Under the pieces are notes generated by a model. The model had not been told where the DNA came from, made no database searches, and saw only the letters and a program-made list of their open reading frames with translations. Of a DNA stretch of 64,000 nt, positions 34,557-42,394 are shown in pieces. Where the stretch lies: contig JBBILI010000008.1 in NCBI GenBank assembly GCA_037445025.1, positions 1-64,000 of the forward strand, read 5' to 3'. The DNA is from CAIQQQ01 sp037445025 (lineage in GTDB: Bacteria > Pseudomonadota > Alphaproteobacteria > Acetobacterales > Acetobacteraceae). A program made the translations under genes and the position numbers. How positions within the stretch are numbered: the first letter of the stretch is position 1; every line of letters starts with the position of its first letter.

Positions 34557-36203
34557 ATGCCCACAAATCAGATCACGGGCCAGACGACCGACGTCACCCT
34601 GACCGCTGCGGCCTATGGCAATCCGCTCACCGTCACGGCAACGGGCACCATCAGCGGCACCAGCGATGGCATCGCCGCCAGCGGGCTATTCTGACGTTCT
34701 CGAATGGGTCATTGTCAACAACGGCGTGGTCGGCGCATCGGCCGGGGATGGCTTCTCACTGGCCGTGGCCGGCGAGGTTGTCAATCTGTCCGGCGCTTCG
34801 ATCAGCAGCACGACCGATGGCGTCTCTATCGGCGCGATCAGCGGCACTGGTAGCAGCACAGGCTCTGGCGCCACCGGAGGCACCGGCACCAGCACAGGCT
34901 CCGGCACCGTCGGCGTGCTCGGCAACGGCGACGCTTCGGTCATCAACGCGGCCGGCGCCACCATCTCAGGCACGACCGACGGCGTCTCGCTGGCGGCCAG
35001 CGGCACCGTGACCGTGGAAAACGCCGGAACGATCACCGGCGGCACGGATGCCGTCTCCCTGGCGGCCGGCACCAACCGGCTGATCGTCGATGCCGGTGCC
35101 GTGTTCAACGGCGCTGTCGTTGCCAGCGCCACGGCGGCGAACACGCTGGAACTGAGCGCGAAGGCCGGCGCCGGCAGCCTCTCCGGCCTCGGCAGCCAGT
35201 ACCAGGGGTTCCAGACCCTCACCATCGACTCCGGCGCGACCTGGACGCTGACCGGCACCAACACCCTGGCCGCCGGCAGCGTGCTTGCGAACAGCGGAAC
35301 GCTGACGCTGTCGGCCGGCACGCTGGCCGCGGCCAGCCTGACCGGCACCGGCACGGTCACCATCGGCCATGACGGCACGCTGGCCGTGACCGGCGCCATC
35401 GCCGCCGGCACGATCGCCGGCCTGGTGGCCGGCGACACCATCGACCTCACCGGCGTGACGCACAGCGACACCGGCCAGGCCAACCTGCTTGCCGGCAACA
35501 CCCTGGAGATCATCGACGGCGGCGGCACTTTCGACCTGGTCCTGCTGTCGAGCGACAATTTCGCCGGCGCGTCTTTCCACCTCGCCGCCGATGCCGGCAC
35601 CGGCACCGCTGTGACCGAGACGACCATTGCCTGCTTCCTCCACGGTAGGCGCATCCGCACGCCGTTCTGCGATGTGGCGGCCGAGCGGCTGAAGGCGGGT
35701 GATCTCGTGGTCACCGCCCGGGGGGAACAGGCCCCGATCGCCTGGGTCGGACATCACCGCGTCGCGGCGCCGGGGATCGATGAGACGCCGATCCGTCTAC
35801 GCGCCGACAGCTTCGGGCCGGGCCTGCCGGCGCAGGACCTGTTCCTCAGTCCGGAGCATTGCCTGTTTCTGGATGGCGTGTTGGTGCCGGTGCGCCATCT
35901 CGTCAACGGATCGAGCATCGCTCCGATCGACGTCACCGATATCACCTACTTCCATATCGTGCTTGACCGCCACGATGTGATCCTGGCCGAAGGCCTGCCC
36001 ACCGAGTCCCTGTTGTACACGACGGCAGTCTCGGCCAGTTCGACAACCAGGCGCAGGCGCCGTTGCTGTCTGCGGATATGCAGCCCTGTGCGCCGAGGAT
36101 CACGCAGGGCATGCACCTCGAACGCATCCGTGACGGGCTTTTGGCGTGTGATTGCGAACGCCCGCACCAGGCAGGCCGCGATCGAAGGCCCGGCGTCACC
36201 TGA
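34557..36203 (+). pseudogene. Hint-domain surface protein, interrupted by two frameshifts
   Basis: The gene starts at ATG 34557 (MPTNQITGQTTDVTL, the same MPTN start as the other Hint gene). It reads repeats such as TGTISGTSDGIAAS, then meets a stop at 34692-34694. From about 34681 the next frame carries on (VIVNNGVVG, TTDGVSI, a long T/G/A-rich beta-helix part) to a Hint domain (CFLHGRRIRTP near 35632, RLKAGDLVVTARG, LFLSPEHCLFLDGVLVP, YFHIVLDRHDVILAEGLP). Around 36015 the frame must shift again to give GQFDNQAQAPLL and CAPRITQG before the stop at 36201-36203. Two separate lesions make it a pseudogene, or they are sequencing errors. Confidence 0.72.
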
Positions 36204-36242
36204 TCGGGAGATCCTCGTGGATCATGTCCCCTGAGGTGATGT

Positions 36243-36257
36243 ATGTGATGTTCACAT
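36243..36257. promoter_or_regulatory. Perfect palindrome at the TetR gene start, probable operator
   Basis: ATGTGA-TGT-TCACAT spans 36243-36257 and overlaps the first base pair of the regulator's start codon at 36256. A longer relative (36953-36977) precedes the next gene. Autoregulation is inferred from position. Confidence 0.6.
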
Positions 36258-36909
36258 GCGATTTTCTTCCGACGATTCAGGCGCGCGGCGCGAGAGTTAT
36301 CATCATGGCAATCTGCGTGAGGCGCTGATCGCTGCGGCTTTGGCGTTGATTGCGGAGCGGGGGCCGGCGGGGTTCAGTTTTGCGGAGGTGGCGCGGGCGG
36401 CGGGGGTGAGTCCGGCGGCGCCGTATCGGCATTTTCGGGACCGCACTGCGCTGGTGGCGGAGATTGCGCGGCAGGGGTTTGAGCGGTTTGCCGTGGAGCT
36501 GGAGCGGGCGTGGGCGGAGGGGCGGCCTGATCCGGTGACGGCGATCGAGAATGTGGGCAAGGCGTATCTGACCTTCGCGCGGCGGGACCCGGCGTTTTAT
36601 GCGGCGATGTTCGAGACGGGGTTTCCGTTGGAGGCCGATCCTGGGCTGTTGCGGGCGTCGGAGCTGGCATTCGGGGTGTTGCGCAGGGCTGCGGATGTGG
36701 CGGTGGCGAGCCACAGGGATTCGACGGGGATGCGGCCGCCGGCGCTGATGGTGGCGCTGCATCTGTGGGCGATGGCGCATGGGATTGCCGCACTGTTCGT
36801 GGGGCGCAGCGACAGCACGCGGCGGAAATCGCCGATGTCGGCGGAGGAGCTGCTGGAATCGGCGCTGCTGATCTATCTGCAGTCGCTGGGGTTATCACCT
36901 CGCGTGTGA
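36256..36909 (+). CDS. TetR/AcrR-family transcriptional regulator
   Basis: The protein is 217 residues. The DNA-binding N-terminus is classic: REALIAAALALIAERGPAGFSFAEVARAAGVSPAAPYRHFRDRTALVAEIA at about 20-70 (shown in parts: helix-turn-helix GFSFAEVARAAGVSPAAPYRH). The C-terminal ligand domain is of the WHG/TetR_C type. The start codon lies within a palindrome and has no ribosome site near it, so the message may be leaderless. It probably controls itself and the following small membrane-protein gene. The ligand is unknown. Confidence 0.85.
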   Translation: MRFSSDDSGARRESYHHGNLREALIAAALALIAERGPAGFSFAEVARAAGVSPAAPYRHFRDRTALVAEIARQGFERFAVELERAWAEGRPDPVTAIENVGKAYLTFARRDPAFYAAMFETGFPLEADPGLLRASELAFGVLRRAADVAVASHRDSTGMRPPALMVALHLWAMAHGIAALFVGRSDSTRRKSPMSAEELLESALLIYLQSLGLSPRV

Positions 36910-36952
36910 TGCGGCGGGATTTGCTTGACTTCGGCCCTTGGCGGCGCCACGT

Positions 36953-36977
36953 ATGTGAATGTGATGAACATTTACAT
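36953..36977. promoter_or_regulatory. Second TetR-type palindrome before the DUF2852 gene
   Basis: ATGTGAATGT (36953-36962) and ACATTTACAT (36968-36977) are complementary at 9 of 10 positions around a 5-nt centre. The half-site ATGTGA matches the operator at 36243-36257. TTGACT at 36925-36930 lies upstream as a possible -35 box. Confidence 0.58.
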
Positions 36978-36990
36978 CACCTCTTCGGCA

Positions 36991-37449
36991 ATGGAGGCTT
37001 CCGTGTCGTTTGCTGCTGCCCTCAATGACGTGCCGCGGCCGTTCTGGATCGTGGCGATGGTGTTTGCGTTTGCGTGGCACTGGCCGATTGGGCTGCTGGT
37101 GCTGGGATTTCTGCTGGGCCGGCGTCATTGGCGGGGTCGGGCCTGGGGTCCGGGCTGCTGGTACAACACTGCTGACGCGCAGACCGGCTCTGCCCGGCCG
37201 TCGGGGTGGGGCTGGGGGCCTGGCATGTTCGACTGGGGTTCGCGCGGGCCCTCCGCGCCGCCGCCTTCCTCTGGCAACAACGCGTTCGACGATTATCGCG
37301 CCGAGACGCTGCGCCGGCTGGAGGAGGAGCAGAAGGAGTTCCAGGAGTATCTGGAGCGTCTGCGCCGGGCGCGGGACAAGGCGGAGTTCGACCAGTTCAT
37401 GGCGGATCGGCGGTTTCGGCCGGCGGCACCGCCTGAGCAGAGTGTATAG
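36991..37449 (+). CDS. DUF2852-like small membrane protein
   Basis: The protein is 152 residues from the ATG at 36991; an ATG at 36964, inside the palindrome, would add nine. The sequence PFWIVAMVFAFAWHWPIGLLVLGFLLGRR is the two-helix DUF2852 core. A glycine/tryptophan-rich linker follows, then an alpha-helical tail ETLRRLEEEQKEFQEYLERLRR that may coil, ending FDQFMADRRFRP, a conserved end of the family. It follows the TetR gene by about 80 bp and may be its target. Confidence 0.75.
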   Translation: MEASVSFAAALNDVPRPFWIVAMVFAFAWHWPIGLLVLGFLLGRRHWRGRAWGPGCWYNTADAQTGSARPSGWGWGPGMFDWGSRGPSAPPPSSGNNAFDDYRAETLRRLEEEQKEFQEYLERLRRARDKAEFDQFMADRRFRPAAPPEQSV

Positions 37450-37458
37450 GAAGCAAGG

Positions 37459-37571
37459 ACTTCTTTTCTGAAGAAAAGAAGCAAAAGACTTTCATTCGTC
37501 TTGGCCCCACCTTTCCGGAAAGGTCCGTCAGGCGAATGAAAGTTTTTTGGTTCTTTTTTCAAAAAAGAACC
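37459..37571. repeat. AT-rich hairpin repeat, copy 7 (best full-length composite)
   Basis: A reversed GCTTC module (37459-37499) ends in CTTTCATTCG. A core with the perfect palindrome ACCTTTCCGGAAAGGT (37509-37524) and TCCGTC follows. The GGTTC module (37533-37571) starts GCGAATGAAAGTTTTTTGG. The outer ATTCG/CGAAT pieces face each other across the core. It follows the DUF2852 gene. Confidence 0.82.
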
Positions 37572-37633
37572 TCTTGCTTGTATTGCCCTGACCGTTGGCG
37601 CCTAACTATGTCTCACCATCAGGACAATGTGCC

Positions 37634-37774
37634 ATGAGCAAAGGCGACACGCAGCACGGCAACCGTGAAGCCAAGAAGCCGAAGGCCGACAAGAAGGCGG
37701 CGCCGCTGTCGGCCCTGCCCTCGCGCACGGCGGAGGATGCCCGCAAGCAGGGTGCCAAGCCGCCGGCGAAGTAG
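37634..37774 (+). CDS. Small basic hypothetical protein (46 aa)
   Basis: ATG at 37634 with AGGAC upstream opens a 46-residue protein beginning MSKGDTQHGNREAKKPKADK and ending GAKPPAK. The protein has no hydrophobic segment and is rich in lysine, proline and alanine. Similar short GNREAKKPK proteins are widespread in alphaproteobacteria but have no known role; this is recall and not a search. Confidence 0.68.
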   Translation: MSKGDTQHGNREAKKPKADKKAAPLSALPSRTAEDARKQGAKPPAK

Positions 37775-37794
37775 GCTGTGGCTGGACGGGCGCA

Positions 37795-38379
37795 TCAGGT
37801 CGGCGGGCGGAACGTGGCGCGGGCCTGGTGTGCCTTGGCGTGGATGACACAGTCGGGCGCGTGATCGTTCACCAGGCCCATGGCCTGCATGAAGGCGTGG
37901 CAGGTGGTGGGGCCGACGAAGGCCCAGCCGCGTTTTTTGAGGTCCTTCGACAAGGCGGTCGCGGCTGGGAGGGCGGTCAGCGGCGGGGTTTCGTAGCGCC
38001 AGAGATAGGCGGCGAGCGAGCCGTGTTCGCGGGTGAGTTCCTGGGCGCGGCGGGCGTTGGTGATGGTTGCCGCGATCTTGCCGCGGTGGCGGATGATGCC
38101 GGCGTTGTGCAGCAGGCGGTGTGTGTCGGCCTCGGTGAAGGCGGCGACGCGGTCGATTTCGAAATTGTGGAAGGCGGCGCGGAAATGGTCGCGCTTGGCC
38201 AGGATGGTGCGCCAGCTGAGGCCGGATTGGAAGGCTTCGAGGCTGAGCTTTTCGAAGAGGTGGCGGTCGTCGGCGACGGGGAAGCCCCATTCGGTGTCGT
38301 GATAGGCGATGTATTCGGGGGTGGCGGCGCACCAGTGGCAGCGGGGGTGGCCGTCAGGGGCGATGAAGGTGGCGGTCAT
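37795..38379 (-). CDS. tag: DNA-3-methyladenine glycosylase I
   Basis: The protein is 194 residues. It has the Tag zinc-snap and substrate motifs: CHWCAATPEYIAYHDTEWG (residues 14-32), LFEKLSLEAFQSGLSWRTIL, and the end GLVNDHAPDCVIHAK with histidine and cysteine ligands. It removes 3-methyladenine from DNA. The ATG at 38379 follows a purine-poor leader, but an in-frame upstream extension reads as low-complexity noise. Confidence 0.93.
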   Translation of the reverse strand: MTATFIAPDGHPRCHWCAATPEYIAYHDTEWGFPVADDRHLFEKLSLEAFQSGLSWRTILAKRDHFRAAFHNFEIDRVAAFTEADTHRLLHNAGIIRHRGKIAATITNARRAQELTREHGSLAAYLWRYETPPLTALPAATALSKDLKKRGWAFVGPTTCHAFMQAMGLVNDHAPDCVIHAKAHQARATFRPPT

Positions 38380-38506
38380 GGCGGGGTCCCGAGCCTGGAT
38401 TTGCCTATCGGTGCCGTGGCGGGCGGATTGGGGGGGGGTGACGGATGTTATGCGCTCCACGCGGTTTTTGTTGCATTTGGGCTGATTTGGCGCTACTGAA
38501 CAAATC

Positions 38507-39097
38507 ATGAACTCTTTGGTGATGCCATCCGCTTTTGAGCGTGTTGCGGTCGTGATCGGTGGATTGCGCCAGGCGGTGGCAGCGTGGGGTGGGCGTGGGC
38601 TGTTGGCGACGGCGCTGGTTTTGCTGCTGTATCGGCGGTTGGGGGAGATTTCACGGCGCTTTGGGCGGCTGGCGGAGCGGTTTCGGGCTGGGCGGGTGTT
38701 TCAGCGTGGGCCGCGGCCGGTTGATGCGGCGCGTGTGACGGTGGAGCGGGCGCCGGTGGAACGGGTTTGGCCGCTGGCGTTTGGCTGGCTGGTGCGGATG
38801 GCCGCGTATGAGGCGGCGGGGTTTGGTTCGCAGCTTCGGGCGATTTTGGTGGAGCCGGAGATGGTGGCTTTGCTGGAGGCGGTGCCGCAGGCCGGCCGAT
38901 TGTTGCGGCCGTTGTGCCGGATGCTGGCGATCGAGGCGCAGGTGGTGCGGCCGGGGATTGCGGCGGAGGTTCCGGAGGATGCGCCGGCGGTTCGCGTGCG
39001 GGTGCGCAAGCCGCGGGCGAAGGTGGATTGGGGGCGGATTCCGTTGCCGCGGGGGGTGCTTTCGGCGGCGCGTCGACAGGGGTTTGCGAAGAGGTGA
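38507..39097 (+). CDS. Conserved hypothetical protein with one membrane segment
   Basis: The protein is 196 residues. A single hydrophobic helix (LLATALVLLLY, about 32-42) is followed by a basic, arginine-rich region and VRMAAYEAAGFGSQLRAIL. The C-terminus is basic with KPRAKVDWGRIPLPRG. Base and codon use fit the genome, so it is likely real. No family recognised; the pattern is seen in Acetobacteraceae genomes but no function is known to me. Confidence 0.6.
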   Translation: MNSLVMPSAFERVAVVIGGLRQAVAAWGGRGLLATALVLLLYRRLGEISRRFGRLAERFRAGRVFQRGPRPVDAARVTVERAPVERVWPLAFGWLVRMAAYEAAGFGSQLRAILVEPEMVALLEAVPQAGRLLRPLCRMLAIEAQVVRPGIAAEVPEDAPAVRVRVRKPRAKVDWGRIPLPRGVLSAARRQGFAKR

Positions 39098-39200
39098 TGG
39101 AGCCTGTCGCAGATCTGCGCTGTTTTTGTTCCGTTTTCAAAATATTATGGCATGAACCTGCTGATTGTGAACTCATTTTCCGGAGCGGAGCGTCAGCAGG

Positions 39201-39278
39201 ATAAAAGTTTTTTGCTTCTTTTTTTCAAAAAAGAAGTTCTTTCTTTGAAATGAAAGAACCAAAGAAACTTTCATTCGT
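39201..39278. repeat. AT-rich hairpin repeat, copy 8
   Basis: A GCTTC module followed by a GGTTC module, with ATAAAAGTTTTTTGC on the left and AAACTTTCATTCG on the right, like copies 3 and 12. A TTTCCGGAGCGGAG core remnant lies just upstream. It separates the rightward hypothetical gene from the leftward lactate dehydrogenase. Confidence 0.82.
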
Positions 39279-40658
39279 TCAGTTCAGAAACATTTTTCCT
39301 GGGTTCATGATGCCGCGCGGGTCGATGGCGGATTTGAGGCTGCGCATGACGGCGAGGGCTTCGATGCCATGTTCCTGTTCGAGGAAGCCGCGCTTGCCGA
39401 TGCCTACGCCGTGCTCGCCGCTGCAGGAGCCGCCCAAGGCGAGGGCGCGGGCGACGATCTTCTTGTCGAGCTCGAAGGCGCGCTCGACGGCGCCGGGCTC
39501 ATCGGAGACCAGGATGATCGTGTGAAAATTGCCGTCGCCGACATGGCCGACCATGGGGGCGGTGAGGCCGGACTCGGCGATGTCCTGCTTCACGCCGAGG
39601 ATGGCTTCGGCGAGTTTGGAGATGGGGACCACGGCGTCGGTGGTCATGCCGCGGTGGTTGGGCTTGAGGGCGAGGCCGGCCCAGTAGGCGTCGTGCCGGG
39701 CCTGCCAGAGTTTGGTACGCTCGGCGGGGTCGGTGGCCCAGCGGAAGCCCTGGCCGCCGTTGTCGGTGGCGATGGGTTCGACCTGGGCGGCCTGCTCGGC
39801 GACGCCGGCCGGGGTGCCGTGGAATTCGAGGAACAAGGTGGGGACGGGCTGGAGGCCTTCGAGTTTGGAGTAGGTGATGCAGGCGCCCATCTGCACCTCG
39901 TCGATCAGCTCGATGCGGGCGACGGGAATGCCGGCCTGCATGGTGGCGATGACGGTTTCGACGGCGCCTTTCATCGTTTCGAACTGGCAGACGGCGGCGG
40001 AGATGGCTTCGGGGATGCCGTGCAGCTTGAGGGTGATTTCGGTGATGATGCCGAGCGTGCCCTCGCTGCCGATGAAGAGATGGGTGAGGTCGTAGCCGGT
40101 GGCGGATTTGCGGACGCGGCCGCCGGTGTGGATGAGGCGGCCGTCGGGCAGGGCGACCTGCAGGCCCAGCACGTTCTCACGGATGGTGCCGTAGCGGACG
40201 GCGGCGGTGCCGGAGGCCCTGGTCGCGCACATGCCGCCGATGGAGCAGACGCTGCCGGGATCGACGGGGAAGAACAGGCCCTGGTCGCGCAGGTGTTCGT
40301 TGAGCTGCTGGCGGGTGACGCCGGGCTGGATGCGGCAGTCCATGTCCTCGTTGTTGACTTCGAGGATGGCGTTCATGCGGCTGAGGTCGATGGTGATGCC
40401 GCCGCGGACGGGGGTGACGTGGCCTTCGAGCGAGGTGCCGGCGCCGAACGGGACGACGGGGACGTTGTTGGCGTGGCAGAGGACGAGGAGTTTGGACACC
40501 TCCTCGGCGGATTCGACGAAGGCCACGGCGTCAGGCATGGCGTGGGGGAGCGCGTCCTCGCCGTGGCTGTGCTGTTCGCGCAGGGCGTGGTTGACGGTGA
40601 TGCGCTCGGCGAGGAAGGCCTTTGCCTGGGTGATCACGAGATCGACTTCGCGGGACAT
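39279..40658 (-). CDS. FAD-linked D-lactate (or D-2-hydroxyacid) dehydrogenase
   Basis: The protein is 459 residues. The FAD-binding PCMH/VAO-type domain has VPVVPFGAGTSLEGH, GITIDLSRMN, PGVTRQQLNEHL and the GGMCATRASGT block. The C-terminal cap has GHVGDGNFH and GGSCSGEHGVGIGK. This is the GlcD/Dld2 arrangement; the enzyme oxidises D-lactate or a similar 2-hydroxyacid and passes electrons to cytochrome or quinone. AGGAAA precedes the ATG. Whether glycolate is a substrate cannot be told. Confidence 0.87.
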   Translation of the reverse strand: MSREVDLVITQAKAFLAERITVNHALREQHSHGEDALPHAMPDAVAFVESAEEVSKLLVLCHANNVPVVPFGAGTSLEGHVTPVRGGITIDLSRMNAILEVNNEDMDCRIQPGVTRQQLNEHLRDQGLFFPVDPGSVCSIGGMCATRASGTAAVRYGTIRENVLGLQVALPDGRLIHTGGRVRKSATGYDLTHLFIGSEGTLGIITEITLKLHGIPEAISAAVCQFETMKGAVETVIATMQAGIPVARIELIDEVQMGACITYSKLEGLQPVPTLFLEFHGTPAGVAEQAAQVEPIATDNGGQGFRWATDPAERTKLWQARHDAYWAGLALKPNHRGMTTDAVVPISKLAEAILGVKQDIAESGLTAPMVGHVGDGNFHTIILVSDEPGAVERAFELDKKIVARALALGGSCSGEHGVGIGKRGFLEQEHGIEALAVMRSLKSAIDPRGIMNPGKMFLN

Positions 40659-40669
40659 GGCGTTTCCTG

Positions 40670-41656
40670 TCAGTGATTTGCGAGGGTGCCGGCGTAGAGT
40701 ACCTGGCCGGTGAGCACGCCACCGGGGGCACCGCCGCGGGGTTCCATGCTGACGAGCAGCTGGGTGCCCTCGGGGGGGATGGTGTGCAGGTCGATGGTGC
40801 GGCCGGTGGCCGGGAGCACGCCGAGGGAGACGGGGGCGGTGGCGTGGTCGGCGGGGACGGTCCACAGCTCGAGGTCGCGGCCGTTGGGCACGGCGATGGT
40901 GGCGAGCGGGGTGATGACCATGTGCCCGGCGGCGTCGGTCTCGGCGAGGAACAGCGGGGCGGGGGCGCCGGTGGGGCCGATGGCGGCGACCTGGCGGGTG
41001 CCGCCATGGGCGGTGAGGATGCGGGCGGCGAGCAGGACGACGATGACGAGCAGCACGGCGGTGGCGGCGCGCCAGACCAGCAGGCGTTCGTGCCAGGGTG
41101 ACGCGGGGGAAGGCGGCGCCGGTTCGGAGGTCAGGGCCGGGGGCGGTGCCGGGGGCGGCACCCGGCGGGGCGCCGGCATCGGGGCCGGCATGAGGGCAGG
41201 CGGGGCGGCCGGCGGCGGGGCGATCGGGTCCTCGGTGACGATGAACCGGACCGCCTCCCATTGGTCCGATGGTTCCGGCTGCGGCGGCACGGGGGGGGCA
41301 GACAGGCTGGCGAACAGGTTGGGGGTTTCGGCGGGTGGCGGTATCGGTGCGATGGCGGGTGTCGCAATCGGCGGCGGGGGCGCCGGCGTGGGGCGCGGCT
41401 CGGGCAGGCCGATATCGGCGGCGAGGCGCTGCCACAGCGCGGGCGGCGGCGCCTCGCGCGGCAGGATCTCGATGAGCAAGGCGAGGCGTGCCTGCCAGAC
41501 GGCGACGGCGTGGCGCAGATCGGGGTCGGCTTCGGCGCGCAGGCGCAGGGCGGCGGCGTCGCCGGCGTCGAGCAGGCCGAGGGCGTATTCGGCGGCCAGC
41601 AGGTCGCTGTCCTCGGGCTGCTCCTGCTCGGGGGGGAAGAGGTAGAGCGTGCTCAT
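40670..41656 (-). CDS. Anti-sigma factor, RskA-like, with long proline-rich linker
   Basis: The protein is 328 residues. An N-terminal anti-sigma helix bundle (LLAAEYALGLLDAGDAAAL) lacks the H-x3-C-x2-C zinc motif. A linker of over 100 residues is rich in proline and alanine. One membrane helix lies near residue 205 (AVLLVIVVLLAARIL), and an RskA-type C-terminal domain is outside the membrane (LELWTVPADHATAPVSLGVL). The start overlaps the ECF sigma stop by 4 bp, so it is the cognate anti-sigma factor. The proline-rich part may span a thick periplasm or resist proteases. Confidence 0.85.
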   Translation of the reverse strand: MSTLYLFPPEQEQPEDSDLLAAEYALGLLDAGDAAALRLRAEADPDLRHAVAVWQARLALLIEILPREAPPPALWQRLAADIGLPEPRPTPAPPPPIATPAIAPIPPPAETPNLFASLSAPPVPPQPEPSDQWEAVRFIVTEDPIAPPPAAPPALMPAPMPAPRRVPPPAPPPALTSEPAPPSPASPWHERLLVWRAATAVLLVIVVLLAARILTAHGGTRQVAAIGPTGAPAPLFLAETDAAGHMVITPLATIAVPNGRDLELWTVPADHATAPVSLGVLPATGRTIDLHTIPPEGTQLLVSMEPRGGAPGGVLTGQVLYAGTLANH

Positions 41657-42228
41657 GCCGCCGCCCCCCAGGAACGGCGCAGGCGCTCAAGGCTGCGGCG
41701 GGTCCAGGCCTTGATGGTGCCGACGGGCAGGCGCAGGCGGCGGGCGAGATCGGGGGCGGACAGACCGTCGAGATAGGCGAGCAGCAGCAGGGCCTGGCCG
41801 TCGCGGTCCACCGCGCCGAGCGCCCGGTGGAGCTGGGCGATGTCGGGGTGCGGGTGGCGGGCGAGCTCGTTCAGGTGCGCGTCGATGTCGAGCGGGCGGT
41901 GGGCGGGGTCGAGGCCGAGGCCGTCGCGGGTGCGGCGGCGCTGCTGCTCGAGGGCGCGGTCGCGCACGAGGTTGATCAGCCAGACCTGCGGGTTGCCGGA
42001 CAGCGGGTCGAAGCGGGCGAAGCCGCGCCAGACCATCAGCAGGGCGGCATGGACGGCTTCGATGGCGGGATCGCTCGCGTCGCACAGGCGCAGCGCCACG
42101 GCGTAGAGGCGGGGGGCCTCGCGCTCGTAGAGGCGCTGGAAGGCCGTGGTGTCCCCGGCCGCGACGAGCCAGAGCAGCGCGGTCATGTCGTCGAACGCGT
42201 CCGGGTGCGGGGAAGCGGGTTCAGACAC
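41653..42228 (-). CDS. ECF-family sigma factor
   Basis: The protein is 191 residues. Region 2 (FQRLYEREAPRLYAVALRLC and VFMVWRGFARFDPLSGNPQVWL-like) and region 4 (ALLLLAYLDGLSAPDLARRLRLPVGTIKAWTRRSLERLR) are visible; the latter has the HTH that reads the -35 box. It pairs with the anti-sigma gene (4-bp overlap). The set matches the ECF/RskA (SigK-type) groups. No cognate promoter was recognised in the window. Confidence 0.88.
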   Translation of the reverse strand: MSEPASPHPDAFDDMTALLWLVAAGDTTAFQRLYEREAPRLYAVALRLCDASDPAIEAVHAALLMVWRGFARFDPLSGNPQVWLINLVRDRALEQQRRRTRDGLGLDPAHRPLDIDAHLNELARHPHPDIAQLHRALGAVDRDGQALLLLAYLDGLSAPDLARRLRLPVGTIKAWTRRSLERLRRSWGAAA

Positions 42229-42394
42229 GGGGGATGGGGCCTTGGGTCACGGGACTGCCTCGCTGCACGGGCGGAGTGTAGAGCCTGGCCGGCCCGCCCG
42301 GAAGCGGGCGCACGAAACGGATACGCTGCCGCGCAGTCTTCATGATGTGGCAGGGATCGCTCTGGTATCTTTGTCCGTAGAAATGGGGGACGCC

